This document shows, one piece after another, positions 1 to 8,608 of a stretch of 47,474 nucleotides of DNA; within the stretch, counting starts at the first letter, position 1; each line of letters starts with the position of its first letter. The notes beneath the pieces are model-generated. The model was not told where the DNA came from and made no database searches. It saw nothing but the letters and a program-made list of their open reading frames with translations. A program made the position numbers and the translations under genes. Origin of the DNA: Lachnospiraceae bacterium (GTDB lineage Bacteria; Bacillota; Clostridia; Lachnospirales; Lachnospiraceae); assembly GCA_022793065.1 (NCBI GenBank), contig JAAWCE010000053.1, positions 1-47,474 of the forward strand, written 5' to 3'.

Positions 1-134
1 ACGAACGCCCTTTGAAGGGCGGCGACGAGTCAAGGGCGTAGTGGCTTGAACGAAGTGAAAGCCAGCGTCTTTAGGCGCTGGCCGGTAACAGCGGCTTATA
101 GCCGCAGAGCAAACCACCCGTTTGACGGGTGGTT
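1..134. repeat. Array of four short hairpins before the helicase-methylase
   Basis: Four near-perfect stem-loops follow one another: stems 6-12/15-21, 61-67/76-82 (extendable by two pairs including a G-T), 91-96/100-105 and 112-121/125-134. The last is a perfect 10-bp stem with a TTG loop. Loops are 2-4 bases and there is no T-tract, so these are not ordinary terminators. The sequence cgaagtgaaag directly before the second stem recurs, with one change, before the hairpins at 9694. The last stem abuts the ATG at 135 and contains the alternative GTG at 129, so the array reaches the translation start of the next gene. A REP-like or IS200/IS605-end-like repeat is possible, but no transposase is visible here. 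Confidence 0.7.
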
Positions 135-3100
135 ATGATTGCCATTCCCCCTAAGACACAGAAAGAAACAACATTACAAAATACGTCAGAAAATCCGCAG
201 ACAAAAGCCAAAGCGGTTGAGTTAAATGAAGTAAAGAAAGTCATAAAACTAACTCCGCAGAAGGAAACGGATGTTACAGAAGAAAAGTGGGGCAGAGAAG
301 AAATTTCAGAACTTATGGACATAATTCTATGTGCGGATGACTTGATTTCTGATGCCGGAAGATGGCATTTAGAAATATGTGAGTTATTTCTAAAGGACAG
401 TAGCCAAGAGAAAAAGGCGGCTATGCTGCAAGTATTTTATGGGGAGTTGGATGAAGAGTACACGATTCCTGATGGAAATTATTATGTACATGTTTTGGGG
501 CGAAAGGAAGGAATTGTGTTACAGGTAGAGGGAAATGAGTATCTTTGTTCTTATCAGGAGTTGATAAAAAGGATTGACGCTTTGATTTTGAGCGGCAGAT
601 ACCCATTCAGCATAGAGAAAGAAAGGCTGGATGATTATGTTATTCCTGATGAATGGGAAGAATTGAAGGAAAGCCGCAAATATAGCGAAGCGGAACACGG
701 AAATAAACGGAGACAACCAGCGGAAGGACAAATTTCCCTATTTAGTATCGAAATGGAATCCGGTTATGAAGATAAGAACAGTGAGGACAGCGATGCCATT
801 CTGAACATGGAAGAGCTACATGAGCATGAAGAAAATGATATAAATGAAGATAGTTCTGCTATGACAGTGGAGGCAGTAGAAAGCATTGAATTTGTACCAA
901 AACTGAAAGAATCATCACAGGCGGCAGTGCAGACCAAACAGGTGAATGAAGTCTATGAATCAACCAGTATTGAAAATAATATTGGAAATATGACGGAAGA
1001 TTCTAACTACCATTTCTCCGAAGAACATCATTTACATGATGGTGGTCCTAAAACTAAATTTCAAAATAATGTAACTGCCATCCGTCTGTTGAAAGAATTG
1101 CAGGTAAGGGAAAAAGGTGCGGATGATAGATATTTGGCAACAACGGAAGAACAGATTATACTTGCGAAATTTGTGGGATGGGGTGGGTTGGCCAATGCCC
1201 TTACTCCTGAAAAAGCCGGATGGGAAGCGCAATATGAAGAAATAAAAAATTTAATGACGGAAGAGGAATTTCAGGCGGCACAGGAAAGCACTATGACCGC
1301 TTATTATACAGAACAGAGTGTGATACGGCATATTTACCATGCATTGGAACAGTTTGGATTTTGTGGAGGGAATATTTTAGACCCAGCCATGGGTACAGGA
1401 AATTTTTTCTCTGTTCTGCCAGAGAGTATGGCAGATTCCAGGCTTTATGGTGTAGAAATTGAGCCGATTTCGGGCAGCATTGCAAAGTATCTATATCCGA
1501 AGGCCCATATTCAAGTGACAGGTTTTGAGCATACAAGCTATCCAGATCAGTTTTTTGATGTGATATTGGGCAATATTCCTTTTAATTCAATTAAGGTGGA
1601 TGACCCCCAATATAACCGCTACAATTTTCGGATTCATGATTATTTTCTTGCGAAATCTTTGGATAAGACACGGCCAGGGGGAATTGTGGCGGTTATTACA
1701 TCCAAATATACTTTGGATAAGTCAAATCCCAGTATCAGAAAATATTTGGCACAGAGGGCGGAATTAATAGGAGCCATACGGCTGCCCAGCAATGCGTTCA
1801 AGAAAGTGGCAGGAACGGAAGCTACCGCAGATATTCTCTTCTTGAAAAAAAGGGAACGGGAAATTATGCCTGATGAAAACAACAGTCCATGGCTGTCCGT
1901 GGAAAATAATACGGATGGAATTCCTGTCAATACCTATTTTATCGACCACCCAGAGATGGTGTTAGGTAAAATGGTATTTGATGAAAGAATGTTTGGAAAC
2001 GAAAAAAATACTGCCTGTCTTCCCATTCCAGGCGATGATCTTGATGAACGGTTAGGGCGAGCAATCAGCTATTTGGACGGAAAGTATGAAGAGCCAAATC
2101 AAGCAGGAAAACAGGATGATATGGGTGAAAAGTTTCAGGGTAAGTGTATTCCGGCAAGTCCTGAAGTGCGGAATTTTTCCTATGCGTTAGTGGAAGGAAA
2201 GGTATTTTACCGGGAACATTCCCGAATGTATGAACAGGATATTTCAGAAAAGAAAGCAGAACGAATCGCAGGAATGGTTGGAATTGCCCAGGCGGTACGT
2301 TGTTTGATTGAATATCAGAATCGGGAGTATGGTAATTTGTCCATGGAAGAGTATGAAGGCGGATTGCAGGAGAGGATTACAAAGTTAAATGTGGTTTATG
2401 ACCGATTTGTAAAGGAGTATGGATATATAAACGCATACGCTAACGTGATGGCATTTTCTCGTGATGCCAATGCGCCGCTGCTGCGTTCTATTGAGAAGGA
2501 AAAGAAAAATTCTGATGAAAACAAAGAGAAAAAAGAAGTCTGCTATGAGAAAACGGCCATGTTCTATAAGGCAACCATACGGCCCAAAACCATACCATCT
2601 GTGGTTCATTCCGCAGAAGATGCTTTAAAGATATCACTGAATATAAAGGGCAGGATTGACCTTGACTATATGGCAGAACTCTATTACAAGACAGGGCAGG
2701 GGCGGAGTAGCAAAGATGAGATATTGGATGAATTGGGGAATCAGATTTATCAAGACCCGGTTTTATATGGTGGAAATCCATATGATGGATGGCAGACTGC
2801 CGGGGAATATCTGAGCGGTTATGTAAAGGACAAGCTGGCGGAGGCAGTTATTTATGCTGAGGAAGAACCGGAAAGATTTATGCGGAATGTGGAGGTGCTG
2901 AGAGCAGTGCAGCCCATACCTTTAACACCGGAAGAAATCAGTTTCTCTTTGGGATCACCATGGATACCGGTGGAAGTTTATCAAGATTTTATGTATGAGA
3001 TTTTTAAAACGAAAGAAGTAAATAGAACCGGAAGATTTGCTATTGTGTTGGAGTTTTCAAGATACAGTGGGGCTTACTTTATTGCGAATAAAGGGAATGA

Positions 3101-5966
3101 GGAAAGTTCTGTTACGGTAAATCAGATTTATGGTACAGAGCGGATGAATTCTTATGAAATATTGGAGGCATCCCTAAATCTGCGATTTGTAGAAGTGAAA
3201 GACAGAATGGAATACATAGATCCTAAAACAGGGGAAGAAAAAATAAAATATGTGATAAACAAAAGAGAAACCATTCTTGCCAGGGAAAAACAGGCACAGA
3301 TAAAAGGAGAATTTGAACGTTGGCTTTTTGCGGACCCAAAACGTGGAGCAGACCTTACAAAATTGTATAATGACAAATTCAATAATTTGCGTCCCCGTGA
3401 GTATGATGGTTCCGGTTTGATGCTGCCAGACTTATCTCAGGATATCCAGCTTCGTCCGCATCAGCTTGATGTGGTGGCACATGGTTTGTATGGGGAGGGA
3501 AATCTGCTGATGGCCCATGAAGTGGGGGCTGGGAAGACTTATGCCGCTATTGTTCTCATCCATGAATTAAAAAGACTGGGAAAGGTGGCAAAACCATTGA
3601 TTGCCGTACCGAACCATTTGGTAGGCCAGTGGTCCGATGCGTATATGGAGTTGTATCCCAATGCAAATATTCTTGTGGCAGAGAAAAAGGATTTGCAGAA
3701 GCAGAACCGCCGCCGTTTTGTAGGCAGAATTGCCGCCGGAGATTACGATTGTATCATTATGGCCCATTCCAGTTTTGAACTGATTGGGATGTCCAGAGAA
3801 CGTCAACTTGCGGCTATGAAGACAGAACTTGATGAAATAACGGAGGCTATCAGGGAAGAGAAAAATTGTCATGGGAAAAGCTGGTCGTTAAAACAGATGC
3901 AGATTTTTCGGAAGAATTTACAATTTCGATATGACCAGCTTTTTAATGCAGAAAAGAAGGATGATGTAATAAACTTTGAGGAATTGGGAGTAGACGCCTT
4001 GATTGTGGATGAAGCCCATGCGTACAAGAACAATTTTTCATATACCAAAATGAAAAATGTTGCAGGTGTCAGCAGTCAGAGTAGCCAGCGTGCTATGGAT
4101 ATGTACCAGAAATGCCAATATATCAATGAAGTAGGAAATGGCAAAGGCGTGGTTTACTTGACAGGCACGCCTGTATCTAATTCTATGGCCGAACTTTATG
4201 TGATGCAGAAAACATTGCAGCCAAAGGAACTTGAAAGGCGAGGGCTTTTGATGTTTGATGCCTGGGCAGGAACATTTGGGAAAGTCACATCTTCCTTAGA
4301 GATAAAGCCAGAGGGAAGCGGATATCAGATGAAAAATCGGTTTTCACAGTTCCATAATCTGCCGGAATTAATGAGTATGTTTTCTATGATTGCGGATATT
4401 AAAACGGCAGATATGCTAAATCTTCCCACACCAAAGTTAAAAACAGGAAGTCCTCAAGTTATCAAGTCTGTTTGTACGCCAGAGCAAAAACAGATTGTAA
4501 TGGAATTGGCGGAACGGGCAGAAAAGATACGAAACAGGCAGGTGGATAGTCGGGAGGATAATTTCCTGAAACTTACCCAGGAAGCGCGATTACTCTCTAT
4601 TGATCCCAGAGCCATAGATCCGGAAATATTGGATGATCCCAATACTAAATTGAATCTGTGCGCCGAAAATGTGGCGCAAATATATCATGAAACCGCAGAA
4701 AAAAGGTTGACACAGTTAATATTTTGTGACCAGGGGACACCCAAATACAAAGGGAAATCTTCCGAGGCGGAAGAGAGTGTGGAATTCAATTTTTATGAAG
4801 CTGTAAAAGCGGCTTTGACTGGTCTGAGAGTGAAAAGGGAGGAAATTTATTTTATTCATGATGCGAAAACGGATGTGCAGAGAGAACAGCTTTTTGACAA
4901 AATGCGAAAAGGAGAAGTTCGTATTCTGATAGGCAGTACAGAAAAAATGGGAACAGGTATGAATGTACAGGAGAAGCTGATTGCGTTGCACCATCTTGAT
5001 GTGCCCTGGCGTCCATCGGATTTGACGCAAAGAAATGGGAGGATTCTGCGGCAGGGCAATGAAAATGAAGAAGTTTCCATTTATAACTACATTACAGAAA
5101 ATACTTTTGATTCCTACTTATGGCAGATTTTGGAGCAGAAACAGCGATATATCAGTCAGATTATGACAGGACGTTCCGCATTGCGCACCTGTGAGGATCT
5201 GGATGAAACAGTACTGCAATATGCGGAATTCAAGGCGCTTGCGTCATCAGATCCCAGAGTGAAAGAGAAAATGGAAACAGATAATGAAATTAACCGCTTA
5301 ACCGTATTGAAATCTTCCTGGCAGTACCAGCAGAACTGCTTACAAAGAGATATCAATTTGGGCGTTGAAAAGATAGGAAAAGCGGTGAAAAAAATTGCTG
5401 AAATAGAGGAAGATTTGGCTATGTATCAGGCAAATAAAGTGGGTGAATTTCAGATGGTAATTGGCGGAAAAATCCATGAAGAAAGGTCTAAAGCGGCAGA
5501 ACATTTTATGGTATGTGCCCGGCGGCTGGGAATGGAGAAGGGAAGCAGTCTTGACATTGGCAGTTACGCAAGCTTTGCTATCCGGTTGGAACGGAGATTT
5601 GATGATAGTATTAAAATCTATCTTCAGGGAAAGGGGAGTTATAGTGTTGATTATGGTGATTCTGAATTAGGCAATATTGCCCGTATTGTGAATCTGGCAG
5701 AGCGTTTGGAAACGCTTTTACTGTCAGAAAGAAATGAACTTGCAGATTGGAAACAGCAGATTGAGACAGCGAAATTAGAATTACAAAAGCCATTTCCGGA
5801 AGCGGAGCGTCTGTTGGAATTGCAGAAGAAAAAGGTAGAACTTGACCTGGCACTGGAATTTAAGGAGGATGGAGAGGGGGTGATAGAACCGGAAATTATA
5901 GCCCAGGGCTTTGAAGAGGCTTTGGTTAAGAGGTATGAAGAGGAAGAGGCTAATTTGGAGCGATAG
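135..5966 (+). CDS. Giant N6-adenine methylase / SNF2-type helicase fusion
   Basis: An LtrC-like ICE protein of about 1943 residues. The acidic N-terminal 300 residues are not recognised. A methylase domain follows, with SAM motif DPAMGTGNF near residue 416 and catalytic motif NIPF near 480 (an NPPY variant). An SNF2-like helicase comes next, with Walker A GAGKT at 1131, DEAH at 1292, LTGTP near 1343 and the C-terminal motif QRNGRILRQG at 1632. The C-terminus is a charged coiled coil. Such fusions are common in Gram-positive ICEs and are thought to act on transferred DNA in the cytoplasm; the exact role is unproven. The start is uncertain: ATG 135 is used, GTG 129 is in frame, and the frame is closed by TGA at 123. 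Both starts touch a hairpin and the Shine-Dalgarno (gggtgg, 2 bases away) is poor, so the 5' end may have been altered. The C-terminus also looks shortened (see 5967-6080). Confidence 0.9.
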   Translation: MIAIPPKTQKETTLQNTSENPQTKAKAVELNEVKKVIKLTPQKETDVTEEKWGREEISELMDIILCADDLISDAGRWHLEICELFLKDSSQEKKAAMLQVFYGELDEEYTIPDGNYYVHVLGRKEGIVLQVEGNEYLCSYQELIKRIDALILSGRYPFSIEKERLDDYVIPDEWEELKESRKYSEAEHGNKRRQPAEGQISLFSIEMESGYEDKNSEDSDAILNMEELHEHEENDINEDSSAMTVEAVESIEFVPKLKESSQAAVQTKQVNEVYESTSIENNIGNMTEDSNYHFSEEHHLHDGGPKTKFQNNVTAIRLLKELQVREKGADDRYLATTEEQIILAKFVGWGGLANALTPEKAGWEAQYEEIKNLMTEEEFQAAQESTMTAYYTEQSVIRHIYHALEQFGFCGGNILDPAMGTGNFFSVLPESMADSRLYGVEIEPISGSIAKYLYPKAHIQVTGFEHTSYPDQFFDVILGNIPFNSIKVDDPQYNRYNFRIHDYFLAKSLDKTRPGGIVAVITSKYTLDKSNPSIRKYLAQRAELIGAIRLPSNAFKKVAGTEATADILFLKKREREIMPDENNSPWLSVENNTDGIPVNTYFIDHPEMVLGKMVFDERMFGNEKNTACLPIPGDDLDERLGRAISYLDGKYEEPNQAGKQDDMGEKFQGKCIPASPEVRNFSYALVEGKVFYREHSRMYEQDISEKKAERIAGMVGIAQAVRCLIEYQNREYGNLSMEEYEGGLQERITKLNVVYDRFVKEYGYINAYANVMAFSRDANAPLLRSIEKEKKNSDENKEKKEVCYEKTAMFYKATIRPKTIPSVVHSAEDALKISLNIKGRIDLDYMAELYYKTGQGRSSKDEILDELGNQIYQDPVLYGGNPYDGWQTAGEYLSGYVKDKLAEAVIYAEEEPERFMRNVEVLRAVQPIPLTPEEISFSLGSPWIPVEVYQDFMYEIFKTKEVNRTGRFAIVLEFSRYSGAYFIANKGNEESSVTVNQIYGTERMNSYEILEASLNLRFVEVKDRMEYIDPKTGEEKIKYVINKRETILAREKQAQIKGEFERWLFADPKRGADLTKLYNDKFNNLRPREYDGSGLMLPDLSQDIQLRPHQLDVVAHGLYGEGNLLMAHEVGAGKTYAAIVLIHELKRLGKVAKPLIAVPNHLVGQWSDAYMELYPNANILVAEKKDLQKQNRRRFVGRIAAGDYDCIIMAHSSFELIGMSRERQLAAMKTELDEITEAIREEKNCHGKSWSLKQMQIFRKNLQFRYDQLFNAEKKDDVINFEELGVDALIVDEAHAYKNNFSYTKMKNVAGVSSQSSQRAMDMYQKCQYINEVGNGKGVVYLTGTPVSNSMAELYVMQKTLQPKELERRGLLMFDAWAGTFGKVTSSLEIKPEGSGYQMKNRFSQFHNLPELMSMFSMIADIKTADMLNLPTPKLKTGSPQVIKSVCTPEQKQIVMELAERAEKIRNRQVDSREDNFLKLTQEARLLSIDPRAIDPEILDDPNTKLNLCAENVAQIYHETAEKRLTQLIFCDQGTPKYKGKSSEAEESVEFNFYEAVKAALTGLRVKREEIYFIHDAKTDVQREQLFDKMRKGEVRILIGSTEKMGTGMNVQEKLIALHHLDVPWRPSDLTQRNGRILRQGNENEEVSIYNYITENTFDSYLWQILEQKQRYISQIMTGRSALRTCEDLDETVLQYAEFKALASSDPRVKEKMETDNEINRLTVLKSSWQYQQNCLQRDINLGVEKIGKAVKKIAEIEEDLAMYQANKVGEFQMVIGGKIHEERSKAAEHFMVCARRLGMEKGSSLDIGSYASFAIRLERRFDDSIKIYLQGKGSYSVDYGDSELGNIARIVNLAERLETLLLSERNELADWKQQIETAKLELQKPFPEAERLLELQKKKVELDLALEFKEDGEGVIEPEIIAQGFEEALVKRYEEEEANLER

Positions 5967-6080
5967 CAGAAGCGTATCCTGGAACATAAAACAGATCAGG
6001 AAAGCTAAAATGCAGTTGCCCGTGTTTCACAGGAAGCGGAAAGAAGTCAGAAAAAGTTTCTTGTGAAAGGCAGGTATTGC
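5967..6080 (+). pseudogene. Degenerate in-frame tail of the helicase-methylase
   Basis: After the TAG at 5964 the same frame continues with 13 charged codons (QKRILEHKTDQES), then a TAA at 6006, then codons reading NAVARVSQEAERSQKKF, and runs without another stop into the next gene. The composition continues the coiled coil at the end of the upstream protein. This suggests the ancestral protein was longer and has been shortened by two nonsense mutations. It could also be a fortuitous open frame. The next gene has its own start and ribosome binding site. Confidence 0.45.
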
Positions 6081-7034
6081 ATGGATTATACACGGCATGA
6101 TTTAAAGAAAATGCAGGCATGGAGCCTGGAAAAGAAGATGGAGGTTACACAGGAGAAGGTAAGGGAATGGTACACAGCCTATGGCGGAAAAGTGTATGTT
6201 AGTTTTAGTGGTGGTAAAGATTCCACAGTACTTTTGGATTTGGCCAGGAAAGTTTATCCTAAAATTCCGGCAGTGTATGTTGATACCGGATTGGAATATC
6301 CGGAAATCAGGCAGTTTGTCGGTACAAAGAAAGGGGTGGATTGGTTACAACCTCGTTATCCGTTTACACAAATACTTGAAAAATATGGTTATCCCGTAAT
6401 CTCAAAAGAGGTGGCTGATTGTATATGGGGGGCAAGGAAAGGCCAGGCAACACGTATCAAAAGGCTGAAGGGAGAACTGCTGGACCCTGATGGGAAGAAG
6501 TCCATATTTAATTGTGAGAAATACCAATATTTGTTAGATGCGCCTTTTCAGATTTCGGCCAGATGTTGCTATCATATGAAAAAAGCACCGGTGAATCGGT
6601 ATGAACGGGAAAGCGGAAGACATGGTATTGTGGGAGTTATGGCAGAGGAAAGTCGATTGAGAAAGCAAAGTGTGATGCGGTATGGATGCAATGGATTTGA
6701 CAGAAAGCGCCCGGTGAGTCAGCCAATGGCATTTTGGACAGGACAAGATGTATTGAAATATTTAAAGGTGACAGGAATCCCATATGCGGAGGTGTATGGC
6801 AAGATACAGGAAATAAAAAAGAAGGATGGCCGTATTGCTTTGGAAACCAGCGGAGTATCCAGATCAGGTTGTATGTATTGTATGTTTGGCGTACATTTGG
6901 AACGGGAACCAAACCGATTTCAGAGAATGCAGTTGACACATCCTAAACAGTATGATTATTGTATCAACCGGCTTGGGTGCGGCAAGGTTCTGGATTATAT
7001 CGGGGTTCCTTATGGAAATAATGAAACTAAGTAA
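6081..7034 (+). CDS. PAPS-reductase/DndC-like PP-loop enzyme
   Basis: A 317-residue member of the phosphoadenosine phosphosulfate reductase superfamily. The PP-loop SGGKDST lies at residues 43-49, followed by the family pattern YVDTGLEYPE. A CC pair at 162-163 in the context RCCYHMKKAP, an AEES..R motif, and CMYC at 264-267 together give four cysteines able to hold an Fe-S cluster, as in DndC-type sulfur-transfer enzymes. The family adenylates sulfate or uses ATP in sulfur transfer. Phage and ICE members are usually of unknown substrate, and DNA or tRNA modification is a guess. ATG 6081 is chosen because aggcagg lies just upstream; the frame is open further upstream only because of the degenerate tail. 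No dndB, dndD or dndE neighbour is present. Confidence 0.88.
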   Translation: MDYTRHDLKKMQAWSLEKKMEVTQEKVREWYTAYGGKVYVSFSGGKDSTVLLDLARKVYPKIPAVYVDTGLEYPEIRQFVGTKKGVDWLQPRYPFTQILEKYGYPVISKEVADCIWGARKGQATRIKRLKGELLDPDGKKSIFNCEKYQYLLDAPFQISARCCYHMKKAPVNRYERESGRHGIVGVMAEESRLRKQSVMRYGCNGFDRKRPVSQPMAFWTGQDVLKYLKVTGIPYAEVYGKIQEIKKKDGRIALETSGVSRSGCMYCMFGVHLEREPNRFQRMQLTHPKQYDYCINRLGCGKVLDYIGVPYGNNETK

Positions 7035-7100
7035 AAGGAAAATGTTAATTAGATGAATATGGAACAGGGAGGTGTTTTCGTGAAATACGGAGGAATACAT

Positions 7101-8465
7101 ATGCTTGCAAAAATAGAAGAAAACTGTTTTTGTATGTGGAAAGTAATGCTGCCCCGGCAGAAGATATATGAAATACGGCAAGAGGAGGGGGAAGAATTTT
7201 ATAATCTTTCAGATTTATTTGAAAGAATTCCCCTTGTGGGGACACAGGCGAAGGGAAAAATGAATTTTATCATTTTACAAGGGCCAATGATGCAATTAAT
7301 AACAAAGGATATGGGGGAAAATTTTGTCGAACTAAATCTTTATAATGGAAAAAACATTGTGGGAACACAGAAGGAAATTATGGAGATGTTGCAGGATAGT
7401 TTACAAAAGCAGGGCTGTAACTTCCAAAATAATGCCTTTTTGAAGAACGTGGATGTGTTAGAGACATTAGAAAAAATTGTGGAATGTAATACTGATTATT
7501 ACCAGAGTGATTTTCGGTATGATAGAAATATTTTGTTGGAAGCAGCAGTAAATAAAGAGGCGTCAAAGAATTTTTTCTGGATGAGCAGAGCAAACGGAGT
7601 ATGGTGTTTTCCAGAGCGGGATGTGTATATTAAACATACAAACGCTTACAATTTATGGACTTTCTATGGTGAAAATCAGGAAGAACATGTGAGAGCATTT
7701 TTTGTCAGACTGAAAGAAATTGTAGATGGTAAAGTAAGGGGCGATGTTTTGGAATTAGACTATCAGAAACATTTGGATTATATCTGCACTCGTGCCCTTG
7801 CGCCTACACATGTGAAGGTAGTATCTGAGAAAAATGATAACAGTTATATCTTAGGGTATGAGGAATATATATCTGAATGGCCGCTGCTTGTTGGAAAATT
7901 TGGGATAGAGAAACAGAAAACTTATCTTGTGGAAAATGAAATTCATTTAGATTGTATTGCGGCAAAAGGACGCAATATGTTTTGGAATTTCATACAGGGA
8001 ACAGAGGTTGACAATTATATAAGGCGGTTAGAGGCAGAAAAGCTTAAAAGTTATGGATATACCGCAGGAGATATGATGCTGATTGGGCAAGGAGACGCAA
8101 AAACAGCAGTGAAAAATGGGTTGAAATGTTATAGCTTGAATAATGATGGCACAAAGGAAATCCTATTGGATGAAGAGGATTATAGCAAGGCTGTTGGAGG
8201 TAAGAAATTGTTTGGAATGGAATTAGAGGAAAAAGAACTGCTTCAGTCCTTAAATCAGATGACCATACCGCTTTTTAATCATATTGAGATGCAGAGAATT
8301 TATGAATTTTTGTTACAGGCCGGAATGGAAAATGAAGTGGAACAAAATGGGGTACTGAATGGTATGATTCATAAAACGGAATGTTTTCTCTCCTGGGGAG
8401 AAGCAGTGGAACAGGAAGTAACTATAAAAGAGTGGGAAGCATCACAGGATGAAATTATTCAATAG
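7101..8465 (+). CDS. Hypothetical ICE protein, polyvalent-protein-like module
   Basis: About 454 residues, soluble, without signal peptide or membrane helix. A central aromatic-rich stretch (residues about 155-190, with FFWMSRANG and CFPERDVYI) resembles modules attached to large polyvalent ICE proteins, but I cannot name the family with certainty. ATG 7101 has GGAGGA six bases upstream. GTG 7080 (with ggaggt) and ATG 7053 are in-frame alternatives. The gene follows the PP-loop enzyme in the same orientation, so co-transcription is likely. A strong terminator with a tiny ORF follows. Confidence 0.75.
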   Translation: MLAKIEENCFCMWKVMLPRQKIYEIRQEEGEEFYNLSDLFERIPLVGTQAKGKMNFIILQGPMMQLITKDMGENFVELNLYNGKNIVGTQKEIMEMLQDSLQKQGCNFQNNAFLKNVDVLETLEKIVECNTDYYQSDFRYDRNILLEAAVNKEASKNFFWMSRANGVWCFPERDVYIKHTNAYNLWTFYGENQEEHVRAFFVRLKEIVDGKVRGDVLELDYQKHLDYICTRALAPTHVKVVSEKNDNSYILGYEEYISEWPLLVGKFGIEKQKTYLVENEIHLDCIAAKGRNMFWNFIQGTEVDNYIRRLEAEKLKSYGYTAGDMMLIGQGDAKTAVKNGLKCYSLNNDGTKEILLDEEDYSKAVGGKKLFGMELEEKELLQSLNQMTIPLFNHIEMQRIYEFLLQAGMENEVEQNGVLNGMIHKTECFLSWGEAVEQEVTIKEWEASQDEIIQ

Positions 8466-8506
8466 TTTTGAATACATTTGGGTTGTGTTTCAGGAATGAG
8501 GGAGCA

Positions 8507-8581
8507 ATGCCGAATAAAAAAGGTAAAATTGCTGACAGAATGAAGAGAAATCATTTTGTCAGCAATTTTTTGTTCAGGTAA
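8507..8581 (+). CDS. Possible 24-residue basic peptide overlapping a terminator
   Basis: The ATG at 8507 is preceded by gaggg a few bases upstream and opens a 24-codon frame rich in Lys and Arg (starts MPNKKGKIAD). The frame spans the whole hairpin at 8525-8569, so translating ribosomes would disrupt the terminator. It could be a leader peptide controlling read-through to the primase gene, or chance. No homology is known to me. Confidence 0.3.
   Translation: MPNKKGKIADRMKRNHFVSNFLFR
8525..8573 (+). terminator. Strong rho-independent terminator
   Basis: A 13-bp perfect stem (8525-8537 with 8557-8569) plus an inner 5-bp stem (8539-8543 with 8551-8555), closing on a run of T. It separates the helicase/PP-loop group from the primase gene, unless translation of the overlapping small ORF suppresses it. 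Confidence 0.8.
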
Positions 8582-8608
8582 AAATTTATAGGTTGGGAGG
8601 TGAAAGCT

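Noticed and set aside
5964..6008. Stop-codon reassignment or programmed read-through
   Set aside because: Both TAG and TAA would need to be read through, no structured recoding element is seen, and all other genes use TAG/TAA/TGA as normal stops.
6081..7034. Complete Dnd phosphorothioation system
   Set aside because: Only a DndC-like enzyme is present; no cysteine desulfurase, DndB, DndD or DndE is encoded nearby.
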